This document shows, piece after piece, positions 19,277-26,868 of a stretch of 64,000 nucleotides of DNA. The first letter of the stretch is position 1; every line of letters starts with the position of its first letter. The position numbers and the translations under genes are program-made. The notes under the pieces are model-generated. The model saw only the letters and a program-made list of their open reading frames with translations, had not been told where the DNA came from and made no database searches. This DNA comes from Streptomyces sp. V4I8 (lineage in GTDB: Bacteria > Actinomycetota > Actinomycetes > Streptomycetales > Streptomycetaceae), in the NCBI RefSeq assembly GCF_041261225.1, contig NZ_JBGCCN010000003.1, forward strand, positions 62,001-126,000. The letters run 5' to 3'.

Positions 19277-19594
19277 ATGGCAAAGATGCGCATTTCTATC
19301 AGCCTCGACCCCGGCCAAGCCGAACGGATCAAGGGCGCAGCTGCGGAGGGCAGCCAGGACGTGTCCGCGTTCATGGTGTCCGCAGCCCTGCGTGAGGCCG
19401 CGCGGCGAGCCCGCGTGACGGCCGCTTTCGCCGACATCGATGCCGTGATCGCCGGTGCGGAAGCGGAAGCAGCGACTGTGGAGTGGCCGGCCGCGGAGGA
19501 CGTGGCGCCGGAGGAGGCGGAGCGTATCCGTCAGGAGATCGCCTCGGCTCGCGCGCGGGCGGCCGCCGCCCGCGCGCGCCGGACCGCGGCGTGA
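19277..19594 (+). CDS. ribbon-helix-helix antitoxin
   Basis: 105-residue protein. The N-terminus KMRISISLDPGQAERIKGAA followed by SAFMVSAALREAARR has the RHH/CopG pattern. The C-terminus is acidic and Ala-rich (EWPAAEDVAPEEAERI) and could wrap the toxin. The ATG at 19277 is chosen over upstream in-frame codons because the RHH strand begins there. The stop overlaps the next start as GTGA, typical of translational coupling in toxin-antitoxin pairs. It should neutralise the PIN toxin and repress the operon. Confidence 0.8.
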   Translation: MAKMRISISLDPGQAERIKGAAAEGSQDVSAFMVSAALREAARRARVTAAFADIDAVIAGAEAEAATVEWPAAEDVAPEEAERIRQEIASARARAAAARARRTAA

Positions 19595-20040
19595 ACTGGG
19601 GCTGTCCCACCTTCCCGGCTGCCGAGTCACTCGGCGATGTCGTCTACGACGCCGGCATGCTCATCGCTCTCGCCGCGCCTGGCAATTCGCAGGCCAGGCT
19701 GCGGCACACCGAATACTGCCTTGCCGGGCAGCCTGTCGTGCCAGCCCCTGTCATCGCCCAGGCCTGGCGAGGTGGAGCCAAGACGGCGCAGCTGGCTCGC
19801 GCACTCAAGGACTGTGCCGTGGTGTGCTGTTACACCGAGACCGACTGGCGACGAGTCGGCGAACTGATCAGGCGAGCGGGACTTCCGCCGAAGAAGAAAC
19901 CCGACCCGATCGACGGCCTGGCCGTCCTGACTGCCGTCGAGATTGACGCGGCAATCATTGCTACCTCGAACCCCGAGGACATTCAGGCGTATCTCGACCA
20001 GATGCCCGACAGCGGGACAATCACCGTACAGACCGTGTGA
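19591..20040 (+). CDS. PIN-domain toxin (VapC-like ribonuclease)
   Basis: 149-residue PIN-domain protein. Acidic residues expected at the metal site are visible: Asp in VVYDAGMLIAL, and the later Asp pair in DPIDGLAVLTAVEIDAAI with IATSNPEDI. The middle position, often Glu, reads VIAQAWRGG. As I recall, a Gln there is usual in the actinobacterial subgroup with VWRGG motifs. The GTG start overlaps the antitoxin stop. The family cleaves RNA; the specific target is unknown. Confidence 0.82.
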   Translation: MNWGCPTFPAAESLGDVVYDAGMLIALAAPGNSQARLRHTEYCLAGQPVVPAPVIAQAWRGGAKTAQLARALKDCAVVCCYTETDWRRVGELIRRAGLPPKKKPDPIDGLAVLTAVEIDAAIIATSNPEDIQAYLDQMPDSGTITVQTV

Positions 20041-20140
20041 AGCCCTGCCATGGCACTGCCCAGGCACCGTGCGGCTCTCCCCCGCTACCAGCGAGGCAGC
20101 CAATCCCAGAGTCGTCGTCGAGACGCCCCTTCCACCTGGG

Positions 20141-20315
20141 CGGATGAGTTTTCAGCAGGCGCAGGGTCAGGAAGGCGGGAGGCGCGCGTAAGGCGTCGGC
20201 CGCGGGGGCCAGTGCTGAAGAGGTGCGGGCATGGGCGCGTGCCAACGGCTATGACGTCAACGACCGTGGTCGTGTCCCCCAGGAGATCCGAGAAGCCTAC
20301 GAAGCCACTCGGTGA
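20141..20315 (+). pseudogene. lsr2: relic of the Lsr2 C-terminal DNA-binding domain
   Basis: The frame ending at TGA 20313-20315 encodes AEEVRAWARANGYDVNDRGRVPQEIREAYEATR in two runs: AEEVRAWARANGYDVND, then RGRVPQEIREAYEATR. This is the AT-hook-like Lsr2 C-terminal domain with its RGR core. Upstream FSAG and RRVRKAG, expected in Lsr2, lie in different frames. No start codon or dimerisation domain remains. Lsr2 silences AT-rich foreign DNA; this copy cannot be a whole protein. Confidence 0.75.
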
Positions 20316-20519
20316 CGCATCAGCAGGACCTGGCCTGCTACCCGGGCCGGCTTGTACTGCTCACCCGCACGCTCGCGCTGCTATCTTGCGAGCCGCGGTT
20401 GTGCGGGTTTGCGATGTGACGTGCAGCTTCGTTTTCGAGTCCGCCCACTGGTGGACCGGGGAGCGGCCGTCCGGCAGAAGTCACAGGAGCGCTGTGACGT
20501 GTACGGGGTCGGTGCCGGG

Positions 20520-21364
20520 GCGTCGTCAAGTTGAGGAGTGGGGTGGGATGATCTTGGTGTAGATCGTTGTGGGAGGGGCTGGTCGTGGAGACGCCGTCGT
20601 ACAAGGGCTATCGATTCCCGGCCGAGGTGATCAGTCACGCTGTGTGGCTGTATCACCGTTTCCCTCTCTCGTTCCGCGAGGTTGAGGAGCTCCTCTTTGA
20701 ACGCGGGATCACCGTTTCCTACGAGAGTATCCGTGCCTGGTGTGCCGCTTTCGGCCCCGCCTACGCCCGGCAGCTGCGCCGCCGGCAGGCGCGCCCGGGC
20801 GACAAATGGCACATGGACGAGGTGTTCATCAAGGTCAATGGACAGATGAGGTACCTGTGGCGAGCCGTCGACCAGGACGGCAACGTCCTCGACATCCTCG
20901 TGACCAACAAGCGCGATGCGGCTGCAGCCAGGCGGTTCTTCCGCAAGCTCCTCAAGGACCTTGAGTACGTGCCCCGTGTGATCGTGACCGACAAGCTCCG
21001 CAGTTACGGGGCCGCCCACCGCCAGGTGATGCCCTCCGTGGAGCACCGCAGTTCGAAGTACTGGAACAACCGCGCCGAGAACAGCCACCAGCCAACGAGG
21101 CAGCGCGAGAAAGCCATGAAGAACTTCCGCTCGACGGGGGCGGCACAGAGATTCCTGGCTGCCTTCTCCCGGATCTCCTCGCACTTCCGCCCACGACGGC
21201 ATCTGATCACAGCCAGTCACTACCGCACCGAGATGACCGAACGATTCCACACCTGGAAGACCATCACCAGTATGGCAACGACCGGCTGACCGGAACGTCC
21301 CCTCGACCCAGCTACCCCCTCGGCACACCCCAACTCGTCAGTCACACCAGCAACTTGACGACGC
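20520..21364 (+). mobile_element. IS6-family insertion sequence, intact
   Basis: Bounded by GCGTCGTCAAGTTG at 20520-20533 and its reverse complement at 21351-21364, with one transposase gene between. The right end cuts into an MFS transporter gene. No clear 8-bp target duplication is seen, which suggests rearrangement after insertion. It is the parent type for the remnants at 5638 and 9338. Confidence 0.88.
20585..21289 (+). CDS. IS6-family transposase
   Basis: 234-residue DDE transposase. The GTG at 20585 has GGGAGGGG just upstream, better than the TTG at 20567. Motifs: YKGYRFPAEVISHAVWLYHRFPLSFR (given here as two runs, YKGYRFPAEVI and HAVWLYHRFPLSFR), an HTH-like region, then catalytic Asp in WHMDEVF, Asp in VIVTDKLRSYGA and Glu in NNRAENSHQPTRQRE. 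The domain looks complete, so it is probably active. Confidence 0.93.
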   Translation: METPSYKGYRFPAEVISHAVWLYHRFPLSFREVEELLFERGITVSYESIRAWCAAFGPAYARQLRRRQARPGDKWHMDEVFIKVNGQMRYLWRAVDQDGNVLDILVTNKRDAAAARRFFRKLLKDLEYVPRVIVTDKLRSYGAAHRQVMPSVEHRSSKYWNNRAENSHQPTRQREKAMKNFRSTGAAQRFLAAFSRISSHFRPRRHLITASHYRTEMTERFHTWKTITSMATTG

Positions 21365-22215
21365 GCGGCGACGACCAGGCCCCACAGTCCCGCCCCGCCG
21401 AGGAACCGCTCGCCGTAGACGGGGCCGAGGAGCTGGTACCCGACCAGCCACACGGGTACGACGAGCGCGCCTTGTACGACCATCACCCAGAGCCACCGGC
21501 GGGAGCGGAAGTCGGTCCACCCGTCCCGCAGATCAGCCAGGAACCCTGTCCGCACCTTCACCGGCCCCGGCTTGAGATCGATCCGGGCGAACAGGAGGGC
21601 GGAGAAGACGAACGTCACCGCGTCCCATCCGATGGCCCAGGCCGACCCGAACGCGGCGACGAGGACACCACCGAGGGCCGGGCCGCCCACCTTGACGAGG
21701 TTCTGAGCAATCTTCAACAGGGCGTTCGCCGCGTGCCGCGCCTCCGGTGGCACCACTTCCTTCACGATGCCGCCCGCGGCCGGAGTGAAGAACGCCGATG
21801 CCGCACCGCAGACCCCGGACATCAGCACCAGGTGCCATACCCGGGCCGTCCCGGACCACAGCAGCGCCGCGGCCAGGCCCTCGGCGAGTGCGCACACGAT
21901 GTTGGACCACACCATGACCCGGGCGCGCGGAAGCCGGTCAGCGACGACTCCGCCCACCAGGAGTAGAAGGATCTGCGGCGCGACACTCGCCGCAAGGACC
22001 AGGCCGAGCGCACCCGCTCCCCCACCGATGTGCAGCACGGCAAAGGCGAGGGCAATCGGGCTGACGGCCGAGCCGGTCCACGACAACACGCGTGCCGTGA
22101 AGTGCAGCCGGTACGGGCGAAGGCGGAGGGGCGCCCCCGCTTCCCGGATGCGCGCCGCCCAACCAATCCGAGGGCCAGCCTCCGCCGTCCAGTTCAGCAG
22201 CCGCGCTCTCCGCAA
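21365..22215 (-). pseudogene. MFS transporter, 3' end removed by IS6
   Basis: The N-terminal two thirds of a major facilitator, with hydrophobic segments and family signatures YRLHFTARVLSWTGSAVSPIALAFAVL (split here as YRLHFTARVLSW and TGSAVSPIALAFAVL) and VGGVVADRLPRARVM after TM2. About 280 residues remain before the frame enters the IS6 right end at 21364. The start is uncertain: the TTG at 22213-22215 has GGAG upstream. As an export pump it cannot be complete without the last helices. Confidence 0.75.
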
Positions 22216-22430
22216 GATCCAACTCCGCCCAGGAACAACGAAATCCCGGCGGCGAGACGCCACCGGGAAGGCTGCCCCGACTCTAAGGCACAAGAAAGAT
22301 CGTCTGTCGCAGACGCAACAGCCCGCCCGCGAAGAACTCCAGTCCAGCCGAATCCCGTCCCCGACGTGCAGCGCCACCGGTCACAGACGGCCGATGAGGG
22401 AGCCGGGGGAGACAGCATCCGCCGTCTGAC

Positions 22431-22479
22431 ACGACAGTGCCCCGCCCCTGGTACTTGAGCGGGGGCGGGGCACTGTCGT
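22431..22479. terminator. bidirectional terminator hairpin
   Basis: Perfect 18-bp stem, ACGACAGTGCCCCGCCCC at 22431-22448 pairing with 22462-22479, with a 13-base loop. It lies just past the end of the five-gene operon (last stop at 22487) and upstream of the truncated MFS gene, so it closes the operon. Confidence 0.88.
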
Positions 22480-22486
22480 GAGGAGG

Positions 22487-22660
22487 TTAAGTGTCGTCCT
22501 CGTCGCGCAGGGGCTCCGGGTCTCGCGCGCGGGGGCCGAGACGCACCCAGAACCCGGCGGGCGCGCGGACCGCGTTGCATCCCGGGTTCGTACACCACCA
22601 ATGCTGTGTCTCGCGCTGCTCGGCCGGAGACTGGCAGAAGCGGCAGAGGGGTATTGCCAC
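22487..22660 (-). CDS. small zinc-ribbon protein
   Basis: 57-residue protein starting at GTG 22658-22660, 7 bases after the kinase gene ends. Four Cys form a ribbon: CRFC near residue 6 and WWCTNPGC near residue 22. A Pro/Arg/Asp-rich end (RDEDDT) follows. It is the last gene before the operon terminator. No enzyme motif; it might bind the peptide or RNA. The start is chosen from spacing and because the frame upstream has no homology-like content. Confidence 0.6.
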   Translation of the reverse strand: MAIPLCRFCQSPAEQRETQHWWCTNPGCNAVRAPAGFWVRLGPRARDPEPLRDEDDT

Positions 22661-22667
22661 AGAGCAA

Positions 22668-23510
22668 CTACCGGCCAGTCTGCGGCGGTTGTACACCCGT
22701 GAGCTTGTGGGCGTGTTCGGCCAGGAGCGGGGCGAGTTCGGGATGTCCTCCGCGCGAGGCCACTTGGAGGAGCTGGGCGACGGCGACGAGTTCGCCAGTC
22801 CGGCCCGCTTCGGTGTCGAAGACGTGGGCGAACTCGGCACGCAGCCGAGCCGCCGTCTCGGGCACGCGCAGAGTGTAGGCGTGCATCATGCCGACATCGA
22901 ACCCGACCGGCGTTCGTCCCCAGCCTTCCCAGTCGAGGATGGTGAGGGGGTGGCCGGTGAGGTTGCCCCAGTGGAAGTCGCCGTGCCCGGTGGTCCAGTC
23001 GGTGACGGTGACCGGGGGGATGCCGAGGAAGGCGGGGAAACCGCGGTCGATCCACTGCTGCCGTACGGCGTGGCGGTCGGTGGGCACTGTGGCGATGTCG
23101 TCGACTGCGCGCCGCAGTGCCGCCCACCACGCGTCAGGCAGGTTCGGCGGTTGTTCCAGGACGGGGCCGCCGCTCTGGAGTACGGGGAGGGTGACGTACT
23201 CGGTGAGTTCAGCGCGGTAGGCATTGCCGTCGTTCGTCCAAGTACCGATGCCGACCAGCTTGGGGCGCGGCACGCTCTCCGGGATGCGCACGGCGGCCGT
23301 GGCCGCACCTTCCCAGAGTCGGCCGCCTGCTTTCTCCTCGGGCATGGACAGCACCCGCAGCCACAGGTGCCCGGCGCGGCGGCCGAGGGTGCGGCCCTCC
23401 CAGCCCCACGCCTCCGGCCCGGACGGCTCGGCGCCGAGTGCGCGTGCCCCTCTCGCGTGGGCGTCGCGCATCCGGACCCGTGTGGCGTCGTCAGGCGGCG
23501 GCGAGGACAT
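22668..23510 (-). CDS. APH-like phosphotransferase (kinase fold)
   Basis: 280-residue protein of the aminoglycoside-phosphotransferase/choline-kinase superfamily. The catalytic loop HGDFHWGN is at 176-183 and the metal-binding DWE at 193-195, with a GFDVGMMHAY helix after it. The N-lobe has no clear glycine loop but has WLRV-type strands. Its start overlaps the end of the aldo/keto reductase gene by 20 bases, so the two are translated together. In this operon it may phosphorylate the peptide Ser/Thr/Asn side chains or a small cofactor; that is inference. A resistance role is possible but less likely given the context. Confidence 0.8.
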   Translation of the reverse strand: MSSPPPDDATRVRMRDAHARGARALGAEPSGPEAWGWEGRTLGRRAGHLWLRVLSMPEEKAGGRLWEGAATAAVRIPESVPRPKLVGIGTWTNDGNAYRAELTEYVTLPVLQSGGPVLEQPPNLPDAWWAALRRAVDDIATVPTDRHAVRQQWIDRGFPAFLGIPPVTVTDWTTGHGDFHWGNLTGHPLTILDWEGWGRTPVGFDVGMMHAYTLRVPETAARLRAEFAHVFDTEAGRTGELVAVAQLLQVASRGGHPELAPLLAEHAHKLTGVQPPQTGR

Positions 23511-24390
23511 CGGCTACCTCTCTCAGTCGGTGGGCGTCCAACGGTAGGGCGAGCGCTCCTTGGGCCTCCAACCAGTGCGCTTCGGTGCTCACGGAGGTGA
23601 GGACCACATCGAGGCTCGGGCACGAGGCGGCGGCGAGCAGGCAGGCGCCTGCCGGTGAGGCGCCGGGCCGGATGAAGTCCACCAGTTCCGGGGTGACCAG
23701 GCCCGGGAGCTCCCCGCCGTGCAAGGGGGATGAGCCGAACGTGGTCAGGCCGGCGGCGCGGGCCTGGACGAGCGGGCCGCGGCCGTCGAGGGCGAGCGTG
23801 ATCGGCCGGACCGCGACCAGCGAGACCGGGAGCTGTACGGCCCTGAGGTGGTGGTCCGGGCCGCCGGCGGCTTCGCGGGCCAGGGCGAGGAGTTCGGGCA
23901 CCGTGAAGGCCCCGATGTCGAAGCCCGACCAGGTAGCGACGCCATAGCCGCCGATCCGTCCGCCGCGCGCGAAGTCCTCCAAAACGGTGAACGCCTCACG
24001 CAGCGCCGTGTGGACGGCGTCCCGGTCGTCTCCAACCCGTTCGGGGTTGTGGACGAACACGAGGTCGACACGGCGGAGGTGCACCAGGGATCGGGCGGTC
24101 TGCCAGCGCAGGAAGCGCGGGGCGAGGCTGTGCCCGGACGCGGCGGCCTGCGGGGGGAGAACTCCTGTCGCCACTGCTGCCTGCCGCTGGTGACCGGAGA
24201 TGAACCCAGCCTTCGTCGACACTCTCACGCCGGGGTGGTCGGCGATGACGGGCGGCAGTTCCCGGTGAGCGCGACCGTTTTGGTAGTTGGGGGCGGTGTC
24301 GATCCACGCCGCCCCCGCCCCGCAGGCAAGGTGCGCCGCCTTGGTGACGTCGCGCACCCGGTACGTGCCCAGCCCCAGGACGGCGCTCAC
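23491..24390 (-). CDS. aldo/keto reductase
   Basis: 299-residue NADPH-dependent AKR with the catalytic tetrad Asp31 (WIDTAPNY), Tyr36, Lys60 (VSTKAGF) and His114 (VFVHNPE). Length is normal for the family. Its ATG overlaps the stop of the JmjC gene as ATGA. In the operon context it could reduce a carbonyl formed on the peptide by the oxygenase. Substrate is unknown. Confidence 0.88.
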   Translation of the reverse strand: MSAVLGLGTYRVRDVTKAAHLACGAGAAWIDTAPNYQNGRAHRELPPVIADHPGVRVSTKAGFISGHQRQAAVATGVLPPQAAASGHSLAPRFLRWQTARSLVHLRRVDLVFVHNPERVGDDRDAVHTALREAFTVLEDFARGGRIGGYGVATWSGFDIGAFTVPELLALAREAAGGPDHHLRAVQLPVSLVAVRPITLALDGRGPLVQARAAGLTTFGSSPLHGGELPGLVTPELVDFIRPGASPAGACLLAAASCPSLDVVLTSVSTEAHWLEAQGALALPLDAHRLREVADVLAAA

Positions 24391-25574
24391 AGCGCGGCCC
24401 CTACGACAGCGGCGGCCTGTCCCTTGACGAGCACGCTCACCACGGCGGCGACGTCCTCAAGCGGCAATGCGGCCCACTCGGCGAGGTCCCCGAGGTCGAT
24501 CGGCTGACCGGCTACGAGGAGTTCGAGGAGCGGGCGGGCGGGGGCGGCGAAGTCCCACGCCGTTCCGGCGGCGGCGAGCGTGACCGTGCCGTCCTCGCCG
24601 TCCGCGAGCCGGGCGCGCGGGCAGGTGAGCCGCACCGTGACGAACGGGTTCGCCGGCACATCGGTGACGTACGGCAGGGACGGACGATGGCGGCCGGGGT
24701 GGGTGGTGTCCATGGAGCGGGCCCACTGGCCGAGGATGCCGGGCTCGTCGAGCAGCGCCGCCAGTTCCTTGCCTAGCTGGGCGACGTAGGCGGCCTGGTC
24801 CTCCACCGGAGCGAAGCGCGGCACGTCGAGTCGGAACGCGAGCCGGGAACGGAGCTGGTCAACGGCCCAGTTCAGGAAGTCAGCACCGATACGAGTACCG
24901 AGACCGAACGTCAGGTGCAGGGATGGAGTGCCCTGGTCGGCGGATACGGCGTGCCACCAGCCGCGCGGCAGGTAGAGGATGTCACCCGCCTTCAGGACCG
25001 CATCCACCAGAGGAGGGCCCTCCGGTGCGGCCGGAGCTTCCGTGTCCCGCCAGGCGGGGGCCTGCCGGGTCGGACCGTACAGCCGCCACCGCTTCGCGCC
25101 GTACAGCTGGACAACGACCACATCATGATCGTCCCAATGGGTACCGAAGCCTTCTTCGGCGGTCCACGACGCATAGGCGTTCACCTGTACGGGAGTGCAC
25201 AGGAAGCGTTCGAGGGACTCGGCTGCGGCACCGATCGGCGGGTGCATCTCGTCGATGGCGTCCACGACGAGGGAAGCGCCCTCGGCGAGCCGGTCATGCA
25301 GCGCGGCGGCCTGCACGCGCCGCCATGCCACACCCCGGCGGGTCGTCTCCGGCTGCGTATACCGGTGGTGGTGGACGGGTTCGCCGCCCTGGGAGAGGCG
25401 CAGCCGCGGGGGATCGATTCGGTGGGATGCAAGGACGTGGTTCAGTGCGTCCCAGGTGAGCAGATCGCGGACGTCGTCCGCGTCCCCAGGGACGATCTTG
25501 TGTGAGCGGAAAAGCGTCTGGGTAAGGAATTCAACCCCACCCAGACGCTCCGCCCACGATGCGGTGTCAATCAT
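24387..25574 (-). CDS. JmjC/cupin-4 2-oxoglutarate oxygenase
   Basis: 395-residue protein of the JmjC (ribosomal-oxygenase, YcfD-like) superfamily. The iron triad is His146 and Asp148 (GTHWDDHD) and His208 (LPRGWWHAVS). KRWRLYGP after the second strand is the usual family sequence. A C-terminal domain with LTCPRARL follows, like the winged-helix region of YcfD-type enzymes. These enzymes hydroxylate protein or peptide side chains. It sits 20 bases after a 45-residue peptide gene, which makes the peptide the obvious candidate substrate. Starts at ATG 25572-25574. Confidence 0.87.
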   Translation of the reverse strand: MIDTASWAERLGGVEFLTQTLFRSHKIVPGDADDVRDLLTWDALNHVLASHRIDPPRLRLSQGGEPVHHHRYTQPETTRRGVAWRRVQAAALHDRLAEGASLVVDAIDEMHPPIGAAAESLERFLCTPVQVNAYASWTAEEGFGTHWDDHDVVVVQLYGAKRWRLYGPTRQAPAWRDTEAPAAPEGPPLVDAVLKAGDILYLPRGWWHAVSADQGTPSLHLTFGLGTRIGADFLNWAVDQLRSRLAFRLDVPRFAPVEDQAAYVAQLGKELAALLDEPGILGQWARSMDTTHPGRHRPSLPYVTDVPANPFVTVRLTCPRARLADGEDGTVTLAAAGTAWDFAAPARPLLELLVAGQPIDLGDLAEWAALPLEDVAAVVSVLVKGQAAAVVGAAL

Positions 25575-25594
25575 CGTGGGATGCGGCCCTTCGG

Positions 25595-25732
25595 TCAGTC
25601 GTTGGAGTCGGACACGCCGGTGCTGCCACCGTCGGACTCCTGCTCGAAGCGGCCACGGGCCGCAGCGATCCGCCGGGCGGCAACGAGCAGGCCGCCCGCG
25701 TTCTCAGCCGACGGGATTCCGTTCTCGGGCAT
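25595..25732 (-). CDS. 45-residue candidate precursor peptide
   Basis: Encodes MPENGIPSAENAGG, then LLVAARRIAAARGRFEQ, then ESDGGSTGVSDSND. The ATG (25730-25732) has GGAGG five bases upstream, an excellent site. It is the first gene of the operon and ends 20 bases before the oxygenase start. The middle is an Arg/Ala amphipathic helix, like RiPP leaders. The end is rich in Ser/Asp/Gly/Asn/Thr, hydroxylatable or phosphorylatable residues. There is no Cys, so no lanthionine. A longer frame runs through from upstream but shows coding content only here. Function inferred from context. Confidence 0.6.
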   Translation of the reverse strand: MPENGIPSAENAGGLLVAARRIAAARGRFEQESDGGSTGVSDSND

Positions 25733-25980
25733 TGCATCCTCCAAGGGGTTGCGAGGCCGGGCCGGTTGCCCGGCCTCGGATGACCCTGCCGAGGCCGCAG
25801 TGAGTACGAGTGCGGCCCCGGGCAGGGGGCTTTGTGGGGCCGCCCGCCCGTGGGGAGAGGGGGATGGGGCGGGCGGCCGGTAGCCCGGTGACGAAGGGGG
25901 CGTCTCCGGGCCGAGCCCTGGAACAGAGGTGGAGACCGGCGGCCGGGCGAGAGCCTCACGCACCGCCCGGCCGCCGGAGA

Positions 25981-26163
25981 TCATCGGCCGTCGCTGTGGG
26001 AGAGCAGGGCGAGAACGAAAGCGGTGATCGCGAGGACGTATAGGACTTGGGCGATCACCTGCCGCCAGCCGATCCGGGATCGCCGCGTTCGTCGCTGGCG
26101 CTTGCGCCGACGCTGCGCACGGGTGGCTTCCTGTAACGCCTCGTCGATGTCGTCGAGGATCAC
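25981..26163 (-). CDS. small membrane protein
   Basis: 60-residue protein from GTG 26161-26163: an acidic start (ILDDIDEALQEAT), a very basic middle (RRRKRQRRTRRSR) and one C-terminal membrane helix (VLYVLAITAFVLALL). Its start overlaps as GTGA the stop that would end the ATPase gene upstream if its frameshift is corrected. Unknown function; possibly a tail-anchored partner of the ATPase. Confidence 0.6.
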   Translation of the reverse strand: MILDDIDEALQEATRAQRRRKRQRRTRRSRIGWRQVIAQVLYVLAITAFVLALLSHSDGR

Positions 26164-26605
26164 GGGTCCCCCTGCTGCACGGAGAGTTCGGCCCAGCAGC
26201 TTTTGCCCCACGGGCGGGCGGCGGGGCCGAGCCGTCATAGCCCCACCTCTCACTCAGGGCCTCGATCAGGACCAGGCCGCGCCCGCTCTGCTCCTCGCCC
26301 TGCGGGATGTGCAGGTGAGGAAGACGGTTGGGAGCCCGGTCGACGACCGCCAGGCGCACGCGCTTGTCGCTGGGTCGGTCGACGATGACCCGCACCGACT
26401 CGCCCCAGGCGCGCCGGACGGCGTTGGAGAGGAGTTCGACGATCACGAGGGCAGCGGTGTCGGTCATCTCGTCCGTGAGGCCCCAGGTTGCGCACGCAGT
26501 GCGGACCAGGCCGCGGGCCAGGGGGGCCGTCGCCTCGGTGCGGGGATGGATCTCGCTGTAGCCGGGGTGCCCTTTGGTGCGGGGCCTGGTCGCCGTCATC
26601 GTCAT
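26160..26605 (-). pseudogene. anti-sigma-type ATP-binding protein, single-base frameshift
   Basis: HATPase_c_2 (RsbW/SpoIIAB-like) protein: Glu-Leu-Leu-Ser-Asn-Ala N-box (VELLSNAVRRAWG), Asp of the G1 box in VVDRAPN, and GRGLVLIEALSERWGYD. After WGYD the expected end (RLGPAARPWGKSCWAELSVQQGDP, split as RLGPAARPWGKS and CWAELSVQQGDP) is in the -1 frame, as if one C were lost near 26235. Read as printed, the frame runs on without homology into downstream genes. The corrected stop overlaps the next gene as GTGA, which supports the correction. Streptomycetes have many such proteins, several acting as regulators. Confidence 0.72.
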
Positions 26606-26780
26606 GGATCAACGCCTTGGTCAGGGGACGGGGGGACAGTCCGGCCCCGACGGGGGATGCGGGGCCGGACCGTCAGCCGCCACACCCGAGGCACGGGCCT
26701 CGGGGGGTGGCGCGTATCCAGTGCAACGGCAAAGCGTGGTCAAGAGGTAGGAAAAATGGGCTGGTTGCTACTCGCGGTGA

Positions 26781-26868
26781 CCGGAAATTTCCAGAGCGAG
26801 AACCCTTCATCCCCCTGCACGCAGCATGATCACGTGGCTACGGTGGGTAGGTGGAGAAAAATTTCCGG
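26781..26868. promoter_or_regulatory. candidate operator pair for the HTH/TPR regulator
   Basis: CCGGAAATTT at 26781-26790, inside the palindrome GGAAATTTCC, and its inverse AAATTTCCGG at 26859-26868 overlapping the first codons of the regulator. Such inverted AT-rich boxes in a GC-rich genome at a divergent promoter are likely regulator sites. Assignment is inference. Confidence 0.45.

Noticed and set aside
22668..23510. Aminoglycoside resistance gene
   Set aside because: The HGD and DWE motifs fit, but the gene is embedded in a peptide-oxygenase operon and lacks specific aminoglycoside-site features, so a resistance label is not justified.
25595..26605. 336-codon frame as one long ATPase
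   Set aside because: Only the first about 120 codons match the ATPase family; the rest overlaps two separate small genes and arises from a frameshift.
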